From assembly GCF_021729015.1 (NCBI RefSeq), contig NZ_JAJQQZ010000001.1, positions 1,240,001-1,304,000 of the forward strand: a DNA stretch of 64,000 bases, read 5' to 3'. Made by a program: the position numbers and the translations under genes. This DNA is from Halobacterium rubrum. Lineage in GTDB: Archaea; Halobacteriota; Halobacteria; Halobacteriales; Halobacteriaceae. Position 1 is the first letter of the stretch. Each line of letters opens with the position of its first letter. Under the pieces are notes generated by a model. The model saw only the letters and a list, made by a program, of their open reading frames with translations, ran no database searches and was not told where the DNA came from. This document shows, piece by piece, positions 40,650 to 49,115 of the stretch.

Positions 40650-41917
40650 GCCTCCACCTCCTCGAGGAAGGCCTCGGCACGCGCAGCCGGGTCGTCGTCG
40701 CTCTCCGCGAACTCGATGGTCTCGAGGTTCGCGCCGTACTCGTCGACCGAGAGGTGGCCCCGAACCCGGAACTCGCGGCCGACCACGTCCTCGGCGATAG
40801 TCTCCGCGACGACGGACTGGTCCATCGCCTCCCGGGCCTGCTCGCGGGCGTCCTCCAGCGTGCCGCCGTAGACGTCCTCGGTGAGGTCGCGGTCCAGAAT
40901 CGCGGTGACGGTGTCGGTGCCGTCGTCCAGAATCGCCTTGACGCGCAGGTCGTCCTCGGCCTCGACCTCGCCGTGCTGGCGGCACTGCCCCTTCTGGACG
41001 ACCCGGCCACAGTCGGGACAGCGCTGGATGAGGCCGGAGCCGTCCCGGACCTCGATGACGTTCCCGACGAGCTCGACGTCGTAGGCGCCGCCGCGGTCGA
41101 CGGCCTCCCGGATCGCCATCCGGGTCGGCCCGCCGACCTCGACCTCGCGGTCGAGCGCCTCGACGGTCGAGAACTCGGAGACGTTCACCGACGGAACGCC
41201 CCGGAACTCGCGGACGTAGACGTCCTCGGCGCGGATGGACGCCCCTTCCTCGATTTCACCGTGCGGGTCCCAGTCGGTGAACGGCAGGCGCGCAGTCTCG
41301 TCGCCGAGCACGCCGGAGAGAATCTCGGTTTCGCCGTCCCGGCCGTCGATGGTTCGCTCCTCGACCTCGGTGACTGTCGCCTCGACGTTCCGCCCGCGGT
41401 CGCCCGGCGAGAGGACGGCGAGGTCGCGGTCGCCGCCCACCTCGTAGGGCACCTCGATGCCATCGTCGGCCTTCGTGACCGTCGATGACTCCCCGAAGTT
41501 CAGCTCGGGCTGGCCCTCCCACTCGCGGACGCTGGCGTTCCCGATGGTGACCGTGTCGCCGGGTTCGAGTCCGAAGTCCTCCCACGCCGTGTAGGAGATG
41601 CGGCCGGTCTCGTCGGCGAGTTCGCCCTCGCCGATGACGTGGTCGTCGCCCTGGTAGCGAATCGACCGCTTCCCGGCGGTCAGCACCGTCACGGTGACGG
41701 TGACGTTCCCGCTGTCCGGGCCGACGTCCGCGATGTCGACGGCAGTCGGCCCCTCGGACGACGAGGAGCCTTCCTCGCCGTACTTCCGCCGGAGGCTGCG
41801 CTTTGCCTCCTCCAGCGGCACGCTGTACTCCACGAGGTTCTGCAGGTTCTCTTTGACCTCCGCTTTGTCTACACCGAGGTCGGAGGCGAGCTCCTCGGCG
41901 TGATCGTCGACGTTCAT
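40646..41917 (-). CDS. rpa1: replication protein A, RPA1 type
   Basis: Single-strand DNA-binding protein for replication and repair, 423 aa. It has an N-terminal helical region (MNVDDHAEELASDLGVDKAEVKE), three OB-fold domains at about 70-165, 175-275 and 280-390, and a zinc finger CPDCGRVVQKGQCRQHG (Cys-x2-Cys-x8-Cys-x2-His) within the last fold. Multiple OB folds and a zinc finger in one chain match haloarchaeal RPA1 rather than the shorter RPA3. TATA-like GCTTATACCC lies 24-33 nt upstream of the ATG. It leads the rpa1-rpap1-rpe operon, with ATGA coupling. Confidence 0.92.
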   Translation of the reverse strand: MNVDDHAEELASDLGVDKAEVKENLQNLVEYSVPLEEAKRSLRRKYGEEGSSSSEGPTAVDIADVGPDSGNVTVTVTVLTAGKRSIRYQGDDHVIGEGELADETGRISYTAWEDFGLEPGDTVTIGNASVREWEGQPELNFGESSTVTKADDGIEVPYEVGGDRDLAVLSPGDRGRNVEATVTEVEERTIDGRDGETEILSGVLGDETARLPFTDWDPHGEIEEGASIRAEDVYVREFRGVPSVNVSEFSTVEALDREVEVGGPTRMAIREAVDRGGAYDVELVGNVIEVRDGSGLIQRCPDCGRVVQKGQCRQHGEVEAEDDLRVKAILDDGTDTVTAILDRDLTEDVYGGTLEDAREQAREAMDQSVVAETIAEDVVGREFRVRGHLSVDEYGANLETIEFAESDDDPAARAEAFLEEVEA

Positions 41918-41940
41918 ACGGCCTAGTCTCGGTCCGCCCG

Positions 41941-41950
41941 GGGTATAAGC
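41941..41950 (-). promoter_or_regulatory. TATA-like promoter of the rpa1 operon
   Basis: Minus-strand GCTTATACCC is centred about 29 nt before the ATG at 41917. This is one of the clearest TATA-like elements here. Confidence 0.6.
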
Positions 41951-42023
41951 GTTCGCGAGCGAGCGTGCGCGCGAGAGAGAGGCGCAGCGAAACCGGTTTG
42001 GGTCGGGCGCCGAACCCGAGGGT

Positions 42024-42683
42024 ATGCACGTCGTCGTGAACGCCGCGATGAGCGCTGACGGCAAGCTCTCCACCCGCCGCCGCGAGCAGGTCGCCATCAG
42101 CGGCCCCGCCGACTTCGAGCGCGTCGACGAACTGCGCGCGAGCGTCGACGCCGTGATGGTCGGCGTCGGCACGGTCCTCGCCGACGACCCCTCACTGACG
42201 CTCGACGACAACGACCGGGTGGCCGCCCGGCAGGAGCGCGGCGAGTCCCCGCACCCCGCCCGTGTTGTCGCCGACTCGCACGCCCGCACGCCTCCGGACG
42301 CCCGGATTCTGGACGGCGCCGCCGAGACGTACGTCCTCGTCGCCGAGGCGGAGCCCGTCGAGCACCGCGAGACGCTGGAAGCCGCCGGCGCCGAAGTGGT
42401 CGTTGCCGGCGAGACCCGCGTCGACATCCCCGACGCGCTCGCCGAACTGGAAGCCCAGGGCGTCGACCGGCTCATGGTCGAGGGCGGCGGCGAGCTCATC
42501 TTCTCGCTGTTCGCCGACGACCTCGTCGACGAACTCTCCGTATTCGTCGCGCCCCAGATAATCGGCGGCCGAGACGCCCCGACGCTCGCCGACGGCGACG
42601 GCTTCGTCGACGACTTCCCCGAACTCGACCTCACGGGCGTCGAGCGCGTCGACGACGGGGTCCTCCTCGAGTACGACTGCTGA
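42024..42683 (+). CDS. diamino-ribosylamino-pyrimidinone-phosphate reductase (RibD C-terminal type)
   Basis: NADPH-dependent reductase of 219 aa in archaeal riboflavin synthesis, reducing the ribosyl side chain of 2,5-diamino-6-ribosylaminopyrimidinone phosphate. VNAAMSADGKLSTRRREQVAIS is the N-terminal dihydrofolate-reductase-like segment. VDAVMVGVGTVLADDPSLT and LMVEGGGELIFSLFADDLVDE are typical. PQIIGGRDAPTLADG matches the substrate loop. It has a GC-rich start with a TTTGGG stretch about 27 nt upstream. It is divergent from rpa1. Confidence 0.92.
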   Translation: MHVVVNAAMSADGKLSTRRREQVAISGPADFERVDELRASVDAVMVGVGTVLADDPSLTLDDNDRVAARQERGESPHPARVVADSHARTPPDARILDGAAETYVLVAEAEPVEHRETLEAAGAEVVVAGETRVDIPDALAELEAQGVDRLMVEGGGELIFSLFADDLVDELSVFVAPQIIGGRDAPTLADGDGFVDDFPELDLTGVERVDDGVLLEYDC

Positions 42684-42843
42684 CGCCGGCGCTGTCGCTG
42701 TCGCTGCTGGTGTTGCTGTTGCTTCTCCAGGTTTCCGACCGCGAGACTGGACGCCCGCACCGCGACGCGTCGCTGGTCGTCGCCGTCGTCGTCGCGAAAC
42801 TGCAGAAACCGTCCCGAGCGAGGCCCGGGCGTCGCGTCGCCAG

Positions 42844-43128
42844 CTAGTGCTGGTGGCCGGTCGCTTCGCCGAACGTCTGCCCGAAGCGCTCCTCGAACTG
42901 GTCGAGTGCCGCCTGCTCGATGGCCTCCAGTTCGTCGTCGACCTGCTCCTCGCTGTGGTGGACAACGGCGTGGGCGCGCTGCGCGAACGCCATCAGCGCG
43001 ATGTCGCCGACGACCTGCGCGTTCGACTCGTCGTCTTCCTCGGCGAACAGGTCCACGAGCCCCGCAGGCAGCGTGACGTCGTCTGTGTTGCCGTCCGGGT
43101 CCTCGATGGTGAACGTGGCTTCGTCCAT
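42844..43128 (-). CDS. small acidic conserved haloarchaeal protein
   Basis: A 94-aa protein (MDEATFTIEDPDGNTDDVTLPAG, then VDLFAEEDDESNAQVVGDIALMAFAQRAH). The helical second half (VHHSEEQVDDELEAIEQAALDQFEERFG) is likely a coiled coil. A His-rich end (GHQH) could bind metal. I recall similar proteins in many haloarchaea but do not recognise a named family. The ATG at 43128 is chosen, since the longer version begins with residues rich in Arg that do not look coding. Function is unknown. Confidence 0.75.
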   Translation of the reverse strand: MDEATFTIEDPDGNTDDVTLPAGLVDLFAEEDDESNAQVVGDIALMAFAQRAHAVVHHSEEQVDDELEAIEQAALDQFEERFGQTFGEATGHQH

Positions 43129-43244
43129 GCTCTCACGGAGGCGGCGGCGCCTCAAATGGGTGTGGGTATCGAGCCACGCTGCTTCACGGTTCCGACGACT
43201 GTCGCTGTGCGCCGGCGGCTGTTCGGTGGTGAGCGTTCCCGGTG

Positions 43245-44018
43245 TCACTCAGTCTCCCCGGCCGCCTCGTCCACCCAGTGTGGCTTCTCGGCGTTCGCGT
43301 CGCCGACGGCCCGAACCGTCATCGACCTGCTGGCGGTCGTGGTCGCCGCCGAGTGACCGCGGTCGAAGGTCAGCGTCGACGAGAACTCGCGCACGTAGCC
43401 GTCCTCGTGGACGACGAGGCGGGCGCTGGCGTTCACTACCTCGTCCATCTCCCAGTAGGACTGGCTGACCGGGACGCTGTCGGGGTCGACGAGGCCGTCC
43501 GCCGCGAAGTAGTACAGGCCGTCGTCGCTGCGCACGTACTCGAAGTCGTAACGCTGGAGGACGGGGTCGGCGGGCAGCGGGAGTTCGTACGCGAACCGCG
43601 AGCCGTCCACGAACCGACGGTCTTCGTCCGTCCGGACGGTGTACTGGACCGACTCGTTGTCGAACGTTCGATACCGCCGGTACGTGCCGGACACGTTCGC
43701 GAACACCTCGCCCTCGCCGTGGTCGGCGTCCCGCCAGTCACTGACGAACCGGTGGTCCCGCCGGTCGACGACGACGGTCCGGGTGTACGAGACGTCGCCG
43801 TTCTCGCTGGTCTCGTGGACGCCGCGGTACCCGCTGGTGTTCGCGAGCGTCTGTCGGTGGGTCGTCGAGAGCTCCCGCGCGTCGCTGGCGTCCATCTCGG
43901 TGACCAGCGCCACGACCTCGGACTCGGTGTACTCGTCGCCGGCTGTCTGCAGGCCGCCGGAACAGCCGGCGACGACGAGGAGGAGGGCAACTGTCAGTGT
44001 GGGGAGGGCTCTGCTCAC
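43245..44018 (-). CDS. lipoprotein of unknown function
   Basis: A 257-aa lipoprotein. The signal MSRALPTLTVALLLVVAGC ends in an AGC lipobox, so it would be lipid-anchored outside the cell. The mature part has many aromatic and acidic residues with a beta pattern (YTRTVVVDRRDHRFVSDW, GTYRRYRTFDNESVQYTVR, DGLYYFAADGLVDPDSVPV). Such proteins with repeated strands resemble the LolA-like or DUF7537 type, from memory. The GTG start at 44018 is supported by a TATA-like element 28 nt upstream. It is separated from the thioredoxin reductase gene by 61 bp. Confidence 0.85.
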   Translation of the reverse strand: MSRALPTLTVALLLVVAGCSGGLQTAGDEYTESEVVALVTEMDASDARELSTTHRQTLANTSGYRGVHETSENGDVSYTRTVVVDRRDHRFVSDWRDADHGEGEVFANVSGTYRRYRTFDNESVQYTVRTDEDRRFVDGSRFAYELPLPADPVLQRYDFEYVRSDDGLYYFAADGLVDPDSVPVSQSYWEMDEVVNASARLVVHEDGYVREFSSTLTFDRGHSAATTTASRSMTVRAVGDANAEKPHWVDEAAGETE

Positions 44019-44040
44019 GGCCGGCTGGTGTCGCGCGCTG

Positions 44041-44051
44041 GGAAAATAGCT
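44041..44051 (-). promoter_or_regulatory. TATA-like promoter of the lipoprotein gene
   Basis: Minus-strand AGCTATTTTCC is centred about 28 nt before the GTG at 44018. This supports GTG as the start. Confidence 0.55.
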
Positions 44052-44079
44052 TCTGGGGGTCCGTCGGGACGGGGTGCAG

Positions 44080-45135
44080 TCAGTCGTCGGCGGTCGCGGT
44101 CTCCTCCTCGCTGCCCTCGCTGGCGACGGCGTCGGCGAGGTCCTCGAGGTAGTCGTCGGCGTCGATGGCCGCCTTCGAGCCCATGCCGGCCGCAGTGACG
44201 GCCTGCTGGTAGTGGTAGTCGACGACGTCGCCGGCGCCGAAGATGCCCTCGACGTCGGTCGCGGTCTGGCCGCCGCCCGTGCCGCCGACCGTCTGCACGT
44301 AGCCCGCGTCGTCCAGTTCGACGCCGGTGTCCTCGAGGAACTCGGTGTTCGGCGTGTGGCCGATGGCGACGAAGAACGCGCCGACGTCGAGCTCGAGCTG
44401 TTCGGTCTCGTCGTCGTCGAGTTTCGCCGTCGGGTGACCGTCGGGGTGGCGGACGAGCGTCGTGCCCGTCACGCCCTCCTCGGGCGACCCGTGGACCTCG
44501 ACGGCTTCGGTGTTCCACAGCACCTCGATGTCGCCGTCCTCGACCTGGTCCTGGACGCGGTCCGCCCAGTAGTCCTCGGCGCGGAGTTCGTCCCGGCGGT
44601 GGACGAGGTAGACGGTGTCCGCGAACTTCGTCAGGAAGCTCGCCTCCTCGGCCGCGGCGTCGCCGCCGCCGACGACGACCATGTCCTCGCCGCGGAAGAA
44701 CGCGCCGTCGCAGGTCGCACACGTCGAGACGCCCTGGCCCATCAGCTCGTCTTCGCCGGGGATGCCGAGGGTGCGCGCACTGGCCCCCGAGGCGACGATG
44801 ACGGCGTCGGCGGTGTAGGCGTCGCCGTTCGACAGCTCGATGCGGAACGGCCGCACGGAGTCGTCGACGGACTCGACGATGCCGTGTTCGAGTTCGGCGC
44901 CGAACCGCTTGGCCTGCGTTTTCATGTCGTTGATGAGTTCGGGGCCGGAGATACCCTCGGGGAACCCGGGGTAGTTCTCCACCTCGCTCGTGAGCGTGAG
45001 CTGGCCGCCCGGCTCGTCACCCTCGAACAGCAGCGGGTCGTTGTTCGAGCGGGCGGCGTATATCGCCGCGCTCAGTGCGGCGATTCCCGAGCCGGCAATC
45101 ACCAGCTTCCGGTGTTCGACGACGTCGTCGGTCAT
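44080..45135 (-). CDS. trxB: thioredoxin reductase (FAD/NAD(P)-binding)
   Basis: Flavoprotein disulfide reductase, 351 aa. FAD-binding strand VIAGSGIAALSAAIYAARS (GxGxxA in place of GxGxxG), redox motif CATC in STCATCDGAFF, NAD(P)-binding VVVGGGDAAAEEASFL, and FVAIGHTPNTEFLEDTG at the end of the FAD domain. GIFGAGDVVDYHYQQAVTAAGMGSKAAIDADDYL is the C-terminal FAD motif. An acidic extension of about 20 residues (EGSEEETATADD) is added. TATA-like GTACAAACGG lies about 29 nt before the ATG at 45135. It may use NADH or a low-potential donor, which cannot be told here. Confidence 0.92.
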   Translation of the reverse strand: MTDDVVEHRKLVIAGSGIAALSAAIYAARSNNDPLLFEGDEPGGQLTLTSEVENYPGFPEGISGPELINDMKTQAKRFGAELEHGIVESVDDSVRPFRIELSNGDAYTADAVIVASGASARTLGIPGEDELMGQGVSTCATCDGAFFRGEDMVVVGGGDAAAEEASFLTKFADTVYLVHRRDELRAEDYWADRVQDQVEDGDIEVLWNTEAVEVHGSPEEGVTGTTLVRHPDGHPTAKLDDDETEQLELDVGAFFVAIGHTPNTEFLEDTGVELDDAGYVQTVGGTGGGQTATDVEGIFGAGDVVDYHYQQAVTAAGMGSKAAIDADDYLEDLADAVASEGSEEETATADD

Positions 45136-45276
45136 GCCTCTACATCGACGACCGGGCCGTTTGTACGTTGTGTTGACGTGCGAGCGTGCCGGTAGCGACG
45201 CCGGCGCCGGGCCGACCGCTGGCGGCTCGCGACCGGCAGCGAAGCACTTACCGCCGGCGTCCACCCAACGGGGCGT

Positions 45277-45561
45277 ATGGCTGCCGACCTCGACGAGAAG
45301 ACCGACCGCTACGAGGGCCTGCTCGCCGACGCGCTCGCCGAAGCCGACCCCGTCCCGCCCGCGGACTCGCCGCTGGGCGAGGCCGCCGCGGAGTACCTCG
45401 AGATGGCCGAGTCCTACCTCGAGGACGGCCGGCACTTCCGCGAGCACGACGACCCCGTGAACGCGCTCGCGGCGTTCTCCTACGGTCACGCGTGGCTGGA
45501 CGCCGGCGCCCGCATCGGGCTGTTCGACGTGCCCGAGGCCGGCCACCTGTTCACGGTCTGA
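45277..45561 (+). CDS. DUF357 domain protein
   Basis: A 94-aa helical protein. DRYEGLLADALAEADPVPPADSPLGEAAAEYLEMAESYLEDG and HDDPVNALAAFSYGHAWLDAGARIGLF match the archaeal DUF357 family. Members are two helices with a conserved (D)ALAxxSYGxGWLDA-like end. Function is unknown. It is 70 bp upstream of a winged-helix gene and could be transcribed with it, though that gene has a TATA-like element of its own. Confidence 0.88.
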   Translation: MAADLDEKTDRYEGLLADALAEADPVPPADSPLGEAAAEYLEMAESYLEDGRHFREHDDPVNALAAFSYGHAWLDAGARIGLFDVPEAGHLFTV

Positions 45562-45631
45562 CCGGGAAACCCCGGGCGACGCCGACGCCGTTCGGGTACC
45601 TTTACGTGACCTCCCCCCGACGGCTCGGGCA

Positions 45632-45910
45632 ATGGAGGCCGCGCTGTGGTACGTGTTGACCGGGACGCGTGGCGGCCCGAACAGGGTGCGGCTCCTGCGC
45701 GCGGTGGACGAACGACCGCGGAACGCGAACCAGCTGGCTGAAGACCTCGATCTGGACTACAAGACGGTGCGCCACCACCTCGACGTGCTCGTGGACAACG
45801 ACATCGTGGAGTCCAGCGGGGACGACTACGGCGCGGTCTATCTGCCGACGGACCGCGTGCGAGAGCACTGGGACACGGTCGAGGACATCATCGAGGAGGC
45901 CGAATCGTGA
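45632..45910 (+). CDS. winged-helix transcriptional regulator (ArsR-like)
   Basis: A 92-aa DNA-binding protein. RVRLLRAVDERPRNANQLAEDLDLDYKTVRHHLDVLVDNDIVES is a helix-turn-helix with a recognition helix YKTVRHHLDVL. The wing (GDDYGAVYLPTDRVREHW) follows. It is preceded by a TATA-like CCTTTACGTG 28 nt from the ATG. Only 76 bp later comes a small membrane protein on the same strand, with its own TATA-like element. In haloarchaea this pair of a HTH regulator and a multi-helix protein recurs (from memory), so they may work together. Confidence 0.85.
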   Translation: MEAALWYVLTGTRGGPNRVRLLRAVDERPRNANQLAEDLDLDYKTVRHHLDVLVDNDIVESSGDDYGAVYLPTDRVREHWDTVEDIIEEAES

Positions 45911-45951
45911 TGAGGCGACACAACGGGGAGAACACGGCGGAATTTGGGAAA

Positions 45952-45960
45952 GTGTATAAC
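45952..45960 (+). promoter_or_regulatory. TATA-like promoter of the small membrane-protein gene
   Basis: GTGTATAAC is centred about 31 nt before the ATG at 45987 and lies after the winged-helix gene's stop. Confidence 0.5.
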
Positions 45961-45986
45961 TGTCGTAGTTGCCAACGGTGGTGTAG

Positions 45987-46289
45987 ATGACAGTCTGGGC
46001 GTCGGTGACTCGGGTGGCGATGGGCCTGAACGTAGCACTGCTGGCGGTGCTGTGTGCGATCTGGGTCCGGAACTACCGCGCGTTCGGGTCGAAGCACGCC
46101 CTCGGCCTGCTGGCGTTCGGCGCGCTCGTGCTGGCGGAGAACGCCCTCGGCCTCTACTACTTCACGTGGCATCCGATGATGGCCGGCTGGTTCTTCGGGC
46201 TGCCGGAGACGCCCGCGTCGGCGATGATGAGCCTGCAGGTACTGGAGACGTTCGCCATCTCGTTTTTGCTGTGGGTTACCTGGGACTGA
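45987..46289 (+). CDS. small membrane protein beside a winged-helix regulator
   Basis: A 100-aa protein with three hydrophobic segments: VTRVAMGLNVALLAVLCAIWV, KHALGLLAFGALVLAENALGLYYF and MMSLQVLETFAISFLLWVTW. The middle has TWHPMMAGWFFGLPET, rich in His, Met and Trp, which might touch metal or a quinone (speculation). No family is known to me with certainty. It is probably linked to the upstream HTH gene as a sensor, partner or target. Confidence 0.7.
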   Translation: MTVWASVTRVAMGLNVALLAVLCAIWVRNYRAFGSKHALGLLAFGALVLAENALGLYYFTWHPMMAGWFFGLPETPASAMMSLQVLETFAISFLLWVTWD

Positions 46290-46481
46290 CCGGGTGGCCG
46301 TCGGCTCCCCTCGCTCCCGCTGGTCGCCGTCGTCGAGCAACTGGACGCCCGAGGATCGCCAGCGCCAGACGCCCTCCTGAACCAGCCAAGAGCACTTCTC
46401 GGACGATTCTGGGGCGTTTTCGGTGGGATTTGGGTGTCAGTTCGGAAAACTGTCTTTTGCCGGATGGCCGACGTGTGTGTC

Positions 46482-48839
46482 ATGCGGCAACGAATCACGG
46501 CACTGGCGCTTTCGGCCGTAGTCGTGGCCTCCCTGTTCGCAGTGGGGCCGGCGACCGCGACCACCGGTACAGACTCCGCTTCCAGCCACGCGTCGGTCAC
46601 CTTCGACGCGCAGACGACCGGCGGGTACACGGTCACCGTCGACTCGGTCACCCTCGAAGACGGCGGGTTCGTCACCGTCCACGACGAATCGCTGGGAGAC
46701 GGTGAGACACTGGGGAGCGTCGTCGGGTCCTCGGTGTACCTCGAGGCGGGGACCCACGAGAACGTCACCGTCCGCCTCGAATCGCCGGTGAGCGAGGACG
46801 CGACGCTGACCGCGATGCCCCACCGCGACACCGACGGGGACCGCGTCTACGAGTTCGTCTCCGCGAACGGCGAGGTCGACGGCCCCTACACCGCGGACGG
46901 CGGTGCGGTCGTCGACTCGGCGACCGTCACGGCCTCCGCGACGGTGACCGCGAGCGACCAGCCGACCGACGGCGAGTCCGTCGTGGTCGACCGCGTCGAA
47001 CTCTCTGAGCCCGGCTTCGTCGCCGTCCACGACAGCAGTCTGCTGGACGGTGCCGTCCTCGACAGCGTCGTCGGACACAGCGAGTACCTCTCGGCCGGCG
47101 TCCACGAGGACGTGCGCGTGACGCTGGACGAGAGCGTGGGTAACGACACGCTGCTGCCGATGCCACACCGGGACACAGACGGCGACCAGACGTACACGTT
47201 CGTGGAGAGTGAGGGCAGCGAGGACGGCCCGTTCACCGACGCCGGGGGCAACGCCGTCGTCGATACGGCCGCCGTGACCACCGAGAGCGAGGCGAACGCC
47301 ACGTTCGACGCGCAGGCGACCGGCGGCCACTCCGTGGTCGTCGACGAGGTGTTCGTCCCCGACGGCGGGTTCGTGACGATTCACGACGCCTCCGTCACGG
47401 AGGGCGCGGTCTTCGACAGCGTTCGCGGGACGAGCACGTACCTCGAACCGGGCCTCCACCGCGACGTGACGGTGACGCTGGACGCGCCGCTGAACGAGTC
47501 CGGGACGCTCGTCGCGATGCCACACCGTGACACCGACGGCGACCAGACGTACACCTTCGTGGAGAGTGAGGGCGACGCCGACGGCCCGTACACGGCCGAC
47601 GGCGAGGCCGTGGTCGACACCGGTGAGGCGACCGTCGCCGCCGCGCTCGACTACGAGACACAGGCGTCCGACGGCCACACCATCACCGTCGACCGCGTGG
47701 ACCTCTCCGAACCCGGCTTCGTCGCCGTCCACGACCCGAGCCTCGGCGCCGGTGACGCGCTCGGGAGCGTGGTCGGGGTCAGCGACCGTCTCGAGGCCGG
47801 CGTCCACGAGGACGTGACGGTCACGCTGGACGCTGCAGTCAACGAGACGCAGGTCCTCACGCCGATGGCGCACGCCGACTCCAACGACGACGGTAACTAC
47901 ACGTTCGTGGAGAGCGAGGGCGCCGAGGACGGTCCGTTCACGGCTGACGGCGGCGCCGTGGTCGACTCGGCGACGACGCTCGTGACGGCGAGCGTCACCG
48001 CCAGCGACCAGTCGACCGACGGCGCCACGGTTACGGTCGACTCCGTGACGCTGGCTGACGGCGGGTTCGTGACGATTCACGACGCCTCCGTCACGGAGGG
48101 CGCGGTCTTCGACAGCGTGCGGGGGACGAGTGCGTACCTCGCGCCCGGCACGCACGAGAACGTCACCGTCACGCTCGCTGACGAACTCGACGCCGACGCG
48201 ACGCTCGTGCCGATGGCGCACCGCGACACCGACGACGACCAGACGTACACGTTCGTGGAGAGCGAGGGCAGCGAGGACGGCCCGTACACGGCCGGCGGCG
48301 AGCCGGTCGTGACGACGGCAGCCGCCGACGCGCCCGAGTCCGCGTCGCTGACGTTCGGCGACCAGACGACCGCGGGCAGCAGTGTCACCGTTGACAGCGT
48401 CACGTGGAACGAGGGCGGCTACGTGGTCATCCACGCGAGCGACGGTGGCGAACCCGGCGAGGTGCTCGGGTACTCGGCGTACCGCGGCCCCGGTACGCAC
48501 GAGGACATCACCATCCAGTTGTCGACTGACGTCGACGCCGAGACGGAACTCGTCGCGATGGCGCACCTCGACACCGACGGCGATCAGGCCTACGAGTTCC
48601 CGGACGCCGACGGTCCGTACGTGATGGACGGGAGTGCCGTCGTCGACGCGGCGACGGTCAGCCCGGCGTCGATGGGTGACGACGGCGGCAACTCGATGGA
48701 CGACGAGACCACGATGGGCGACGACGACTCGATGAACGACGGCAACGACGGCGAGGACGGCGGGAGTGTGCCCGGCTTCGGCGTCGCTGCCGCGCTGGCT
48801 GCGGTGCTGGCGGCGGCCCTGCTCGTGCTGCGCGAGTGA
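46482..48839 (+). CDS. six-repeat surface protein with PGF-CTERM anchor
   Basis: A 785-aa cell-surface protein. A Sec signal (ALALSAVVVASLFAVGPATAT) is followed by six repeats of about 115 residues, each with VDSVTLEDGGFVTVHD-like and YTFVESEGxEDGPYT-like blocks (the DUF7282 type, from memory). The end is an Asp/Gly-rich stretch then GGSVPGFGVAAALAAVLAAALLVLRE. PGF plus helix is the sorting signal for archaeosortase and lipid attachment. N-glycosylation-like NxT/S sites (ENVT, NETQ) occur. TATA-like bases 46450-46458 are about 28 nt from the ATG at 46482. A possible adhesion or matrix protein. Confidence 0.88.
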   Translation: MRQRITALALSAVVVASLFAVGPATATTGTDSASSHASVTFDAQTTGGYTVTVDSVTLEDGGFVTVHDESLGDGETLGSVVGSSVYLEAGTHENVTVRLESPVSEDATLTAMPHRDTDGDRVYEFVSANGEVDGPYTADGGAVVDSATVTASATVTASDQPTDGESVVVDRVELSEPGFVAVHDSSLLDGAVLDSVVGHSEYLSAGVHEDVRVTLDESVGNDTLLPMPHRDTDGDQTYTFVESEGSEDGPFTDAGGNAVVDTAAVTTESEANATFDAQATGGHSVVVDEVFVPDGGFVTIHDASVTEGAVFDSVRGTSTYLEPGLHRDVTVTLDAPLNESGTLVAMPHRDTDGDQTYTFVESEGDADGPYTADGEAVVDTGEATVAAALDYETQASDGHTITVDRVDLSEPGFVAVHDPSLGAGDALGSVVGVSDRLEAGVHEDVTVTLDAAVNETQVLTPMAHADSNDDGNYTFVESEGAEDGPFTADGGAVVDSATTLVTASVTASDQSTDGATVTVDSVTLADGGFVTIHDASVTEGAVFDSVRGTSAYLAPGTHENVTVTLADELDADATLVPMAHRDTDDDQTYTFVESEGSEDGPYTAGGEPVVTTAAADAPESASLTFGDQTTAGSSVTVDSVTWNEGGYVVIHASDGGEPGEVLGYSAYRGPGTHEDITIQLSTDVDAETELVAMAHLDTDGDQAYEFPDADGPYVMDGSAVVDAATVSPASMGDDGGNSMDDETTMGDDDSMNDGNDGEDGGSVPGFGVAAALAAVLAAALLVLRE

Positions 48840-48927
48840 ACCCGCCAGTCCAATAACCACCCGAGGGAGTTGCCGCGCTGCGAGAGCGGCGACAAGGCTT
48901 TTCCCCGTGCCGCTTCCACGATACAGT

Positions 48928-49110
48928 ATGGCACACGAGGCGTTCGTGCAGCTGTCCTGTCCCGAGTGTTCGAAGAACTGGGAGAGCACGCCCAGCGAGC
49001 TGCCCGCCCACGACGAGAACTTCAGCTGTCCGGAGTGTCACGCGACGAGACGCACGGCCCTGTTCGCGCGGACCGACCGCGACCTCGAGAACCTCAAGAA
49101 GCTACAGTAG
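48928..49110 (+). CDS. 60-aa zinc-ribbon protein
   Basis: A short protein with two CxxC knuckles, SCPECSKNWESTPSELPAHD and SCPECHATRRTA. Together they form a zinc ribbon, often of nucleic-acid binding type. The end (DRDLENLKKLQ) is helical. It has an ATG with a TATA-like AGGCTTTTCCCC about 28 nt upstream. It is convergent with the aIF2-beta gene only 5 bp away, which also has a zinc-ribbon. I recall it as a common haloarchaeal small protein. The role is unknown. Confidence 0.82.
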   Translation: MAHEAFVQLSCPECSKNWESTPSELPAHDENFSCPECHATRRTALFARTDRDLENLKKLQ

Positions 49111-49115
49111 ACCGT

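Noticed and set aside
42684-42843. Irregular GCTGTCGCTG/TTGCTGTTG repeats after the riboflavin-pathway gene
   Set aside because: Short, imperfect trinucleotide runs of the kind common in GC-rich DNA. No structure beyond that.
46437-48989. An 850-codon minus-strand frame opposite the six-repeat surface protein
   Set aside because: It mirrors the repeats of the real gene. It has no signal or family motif.
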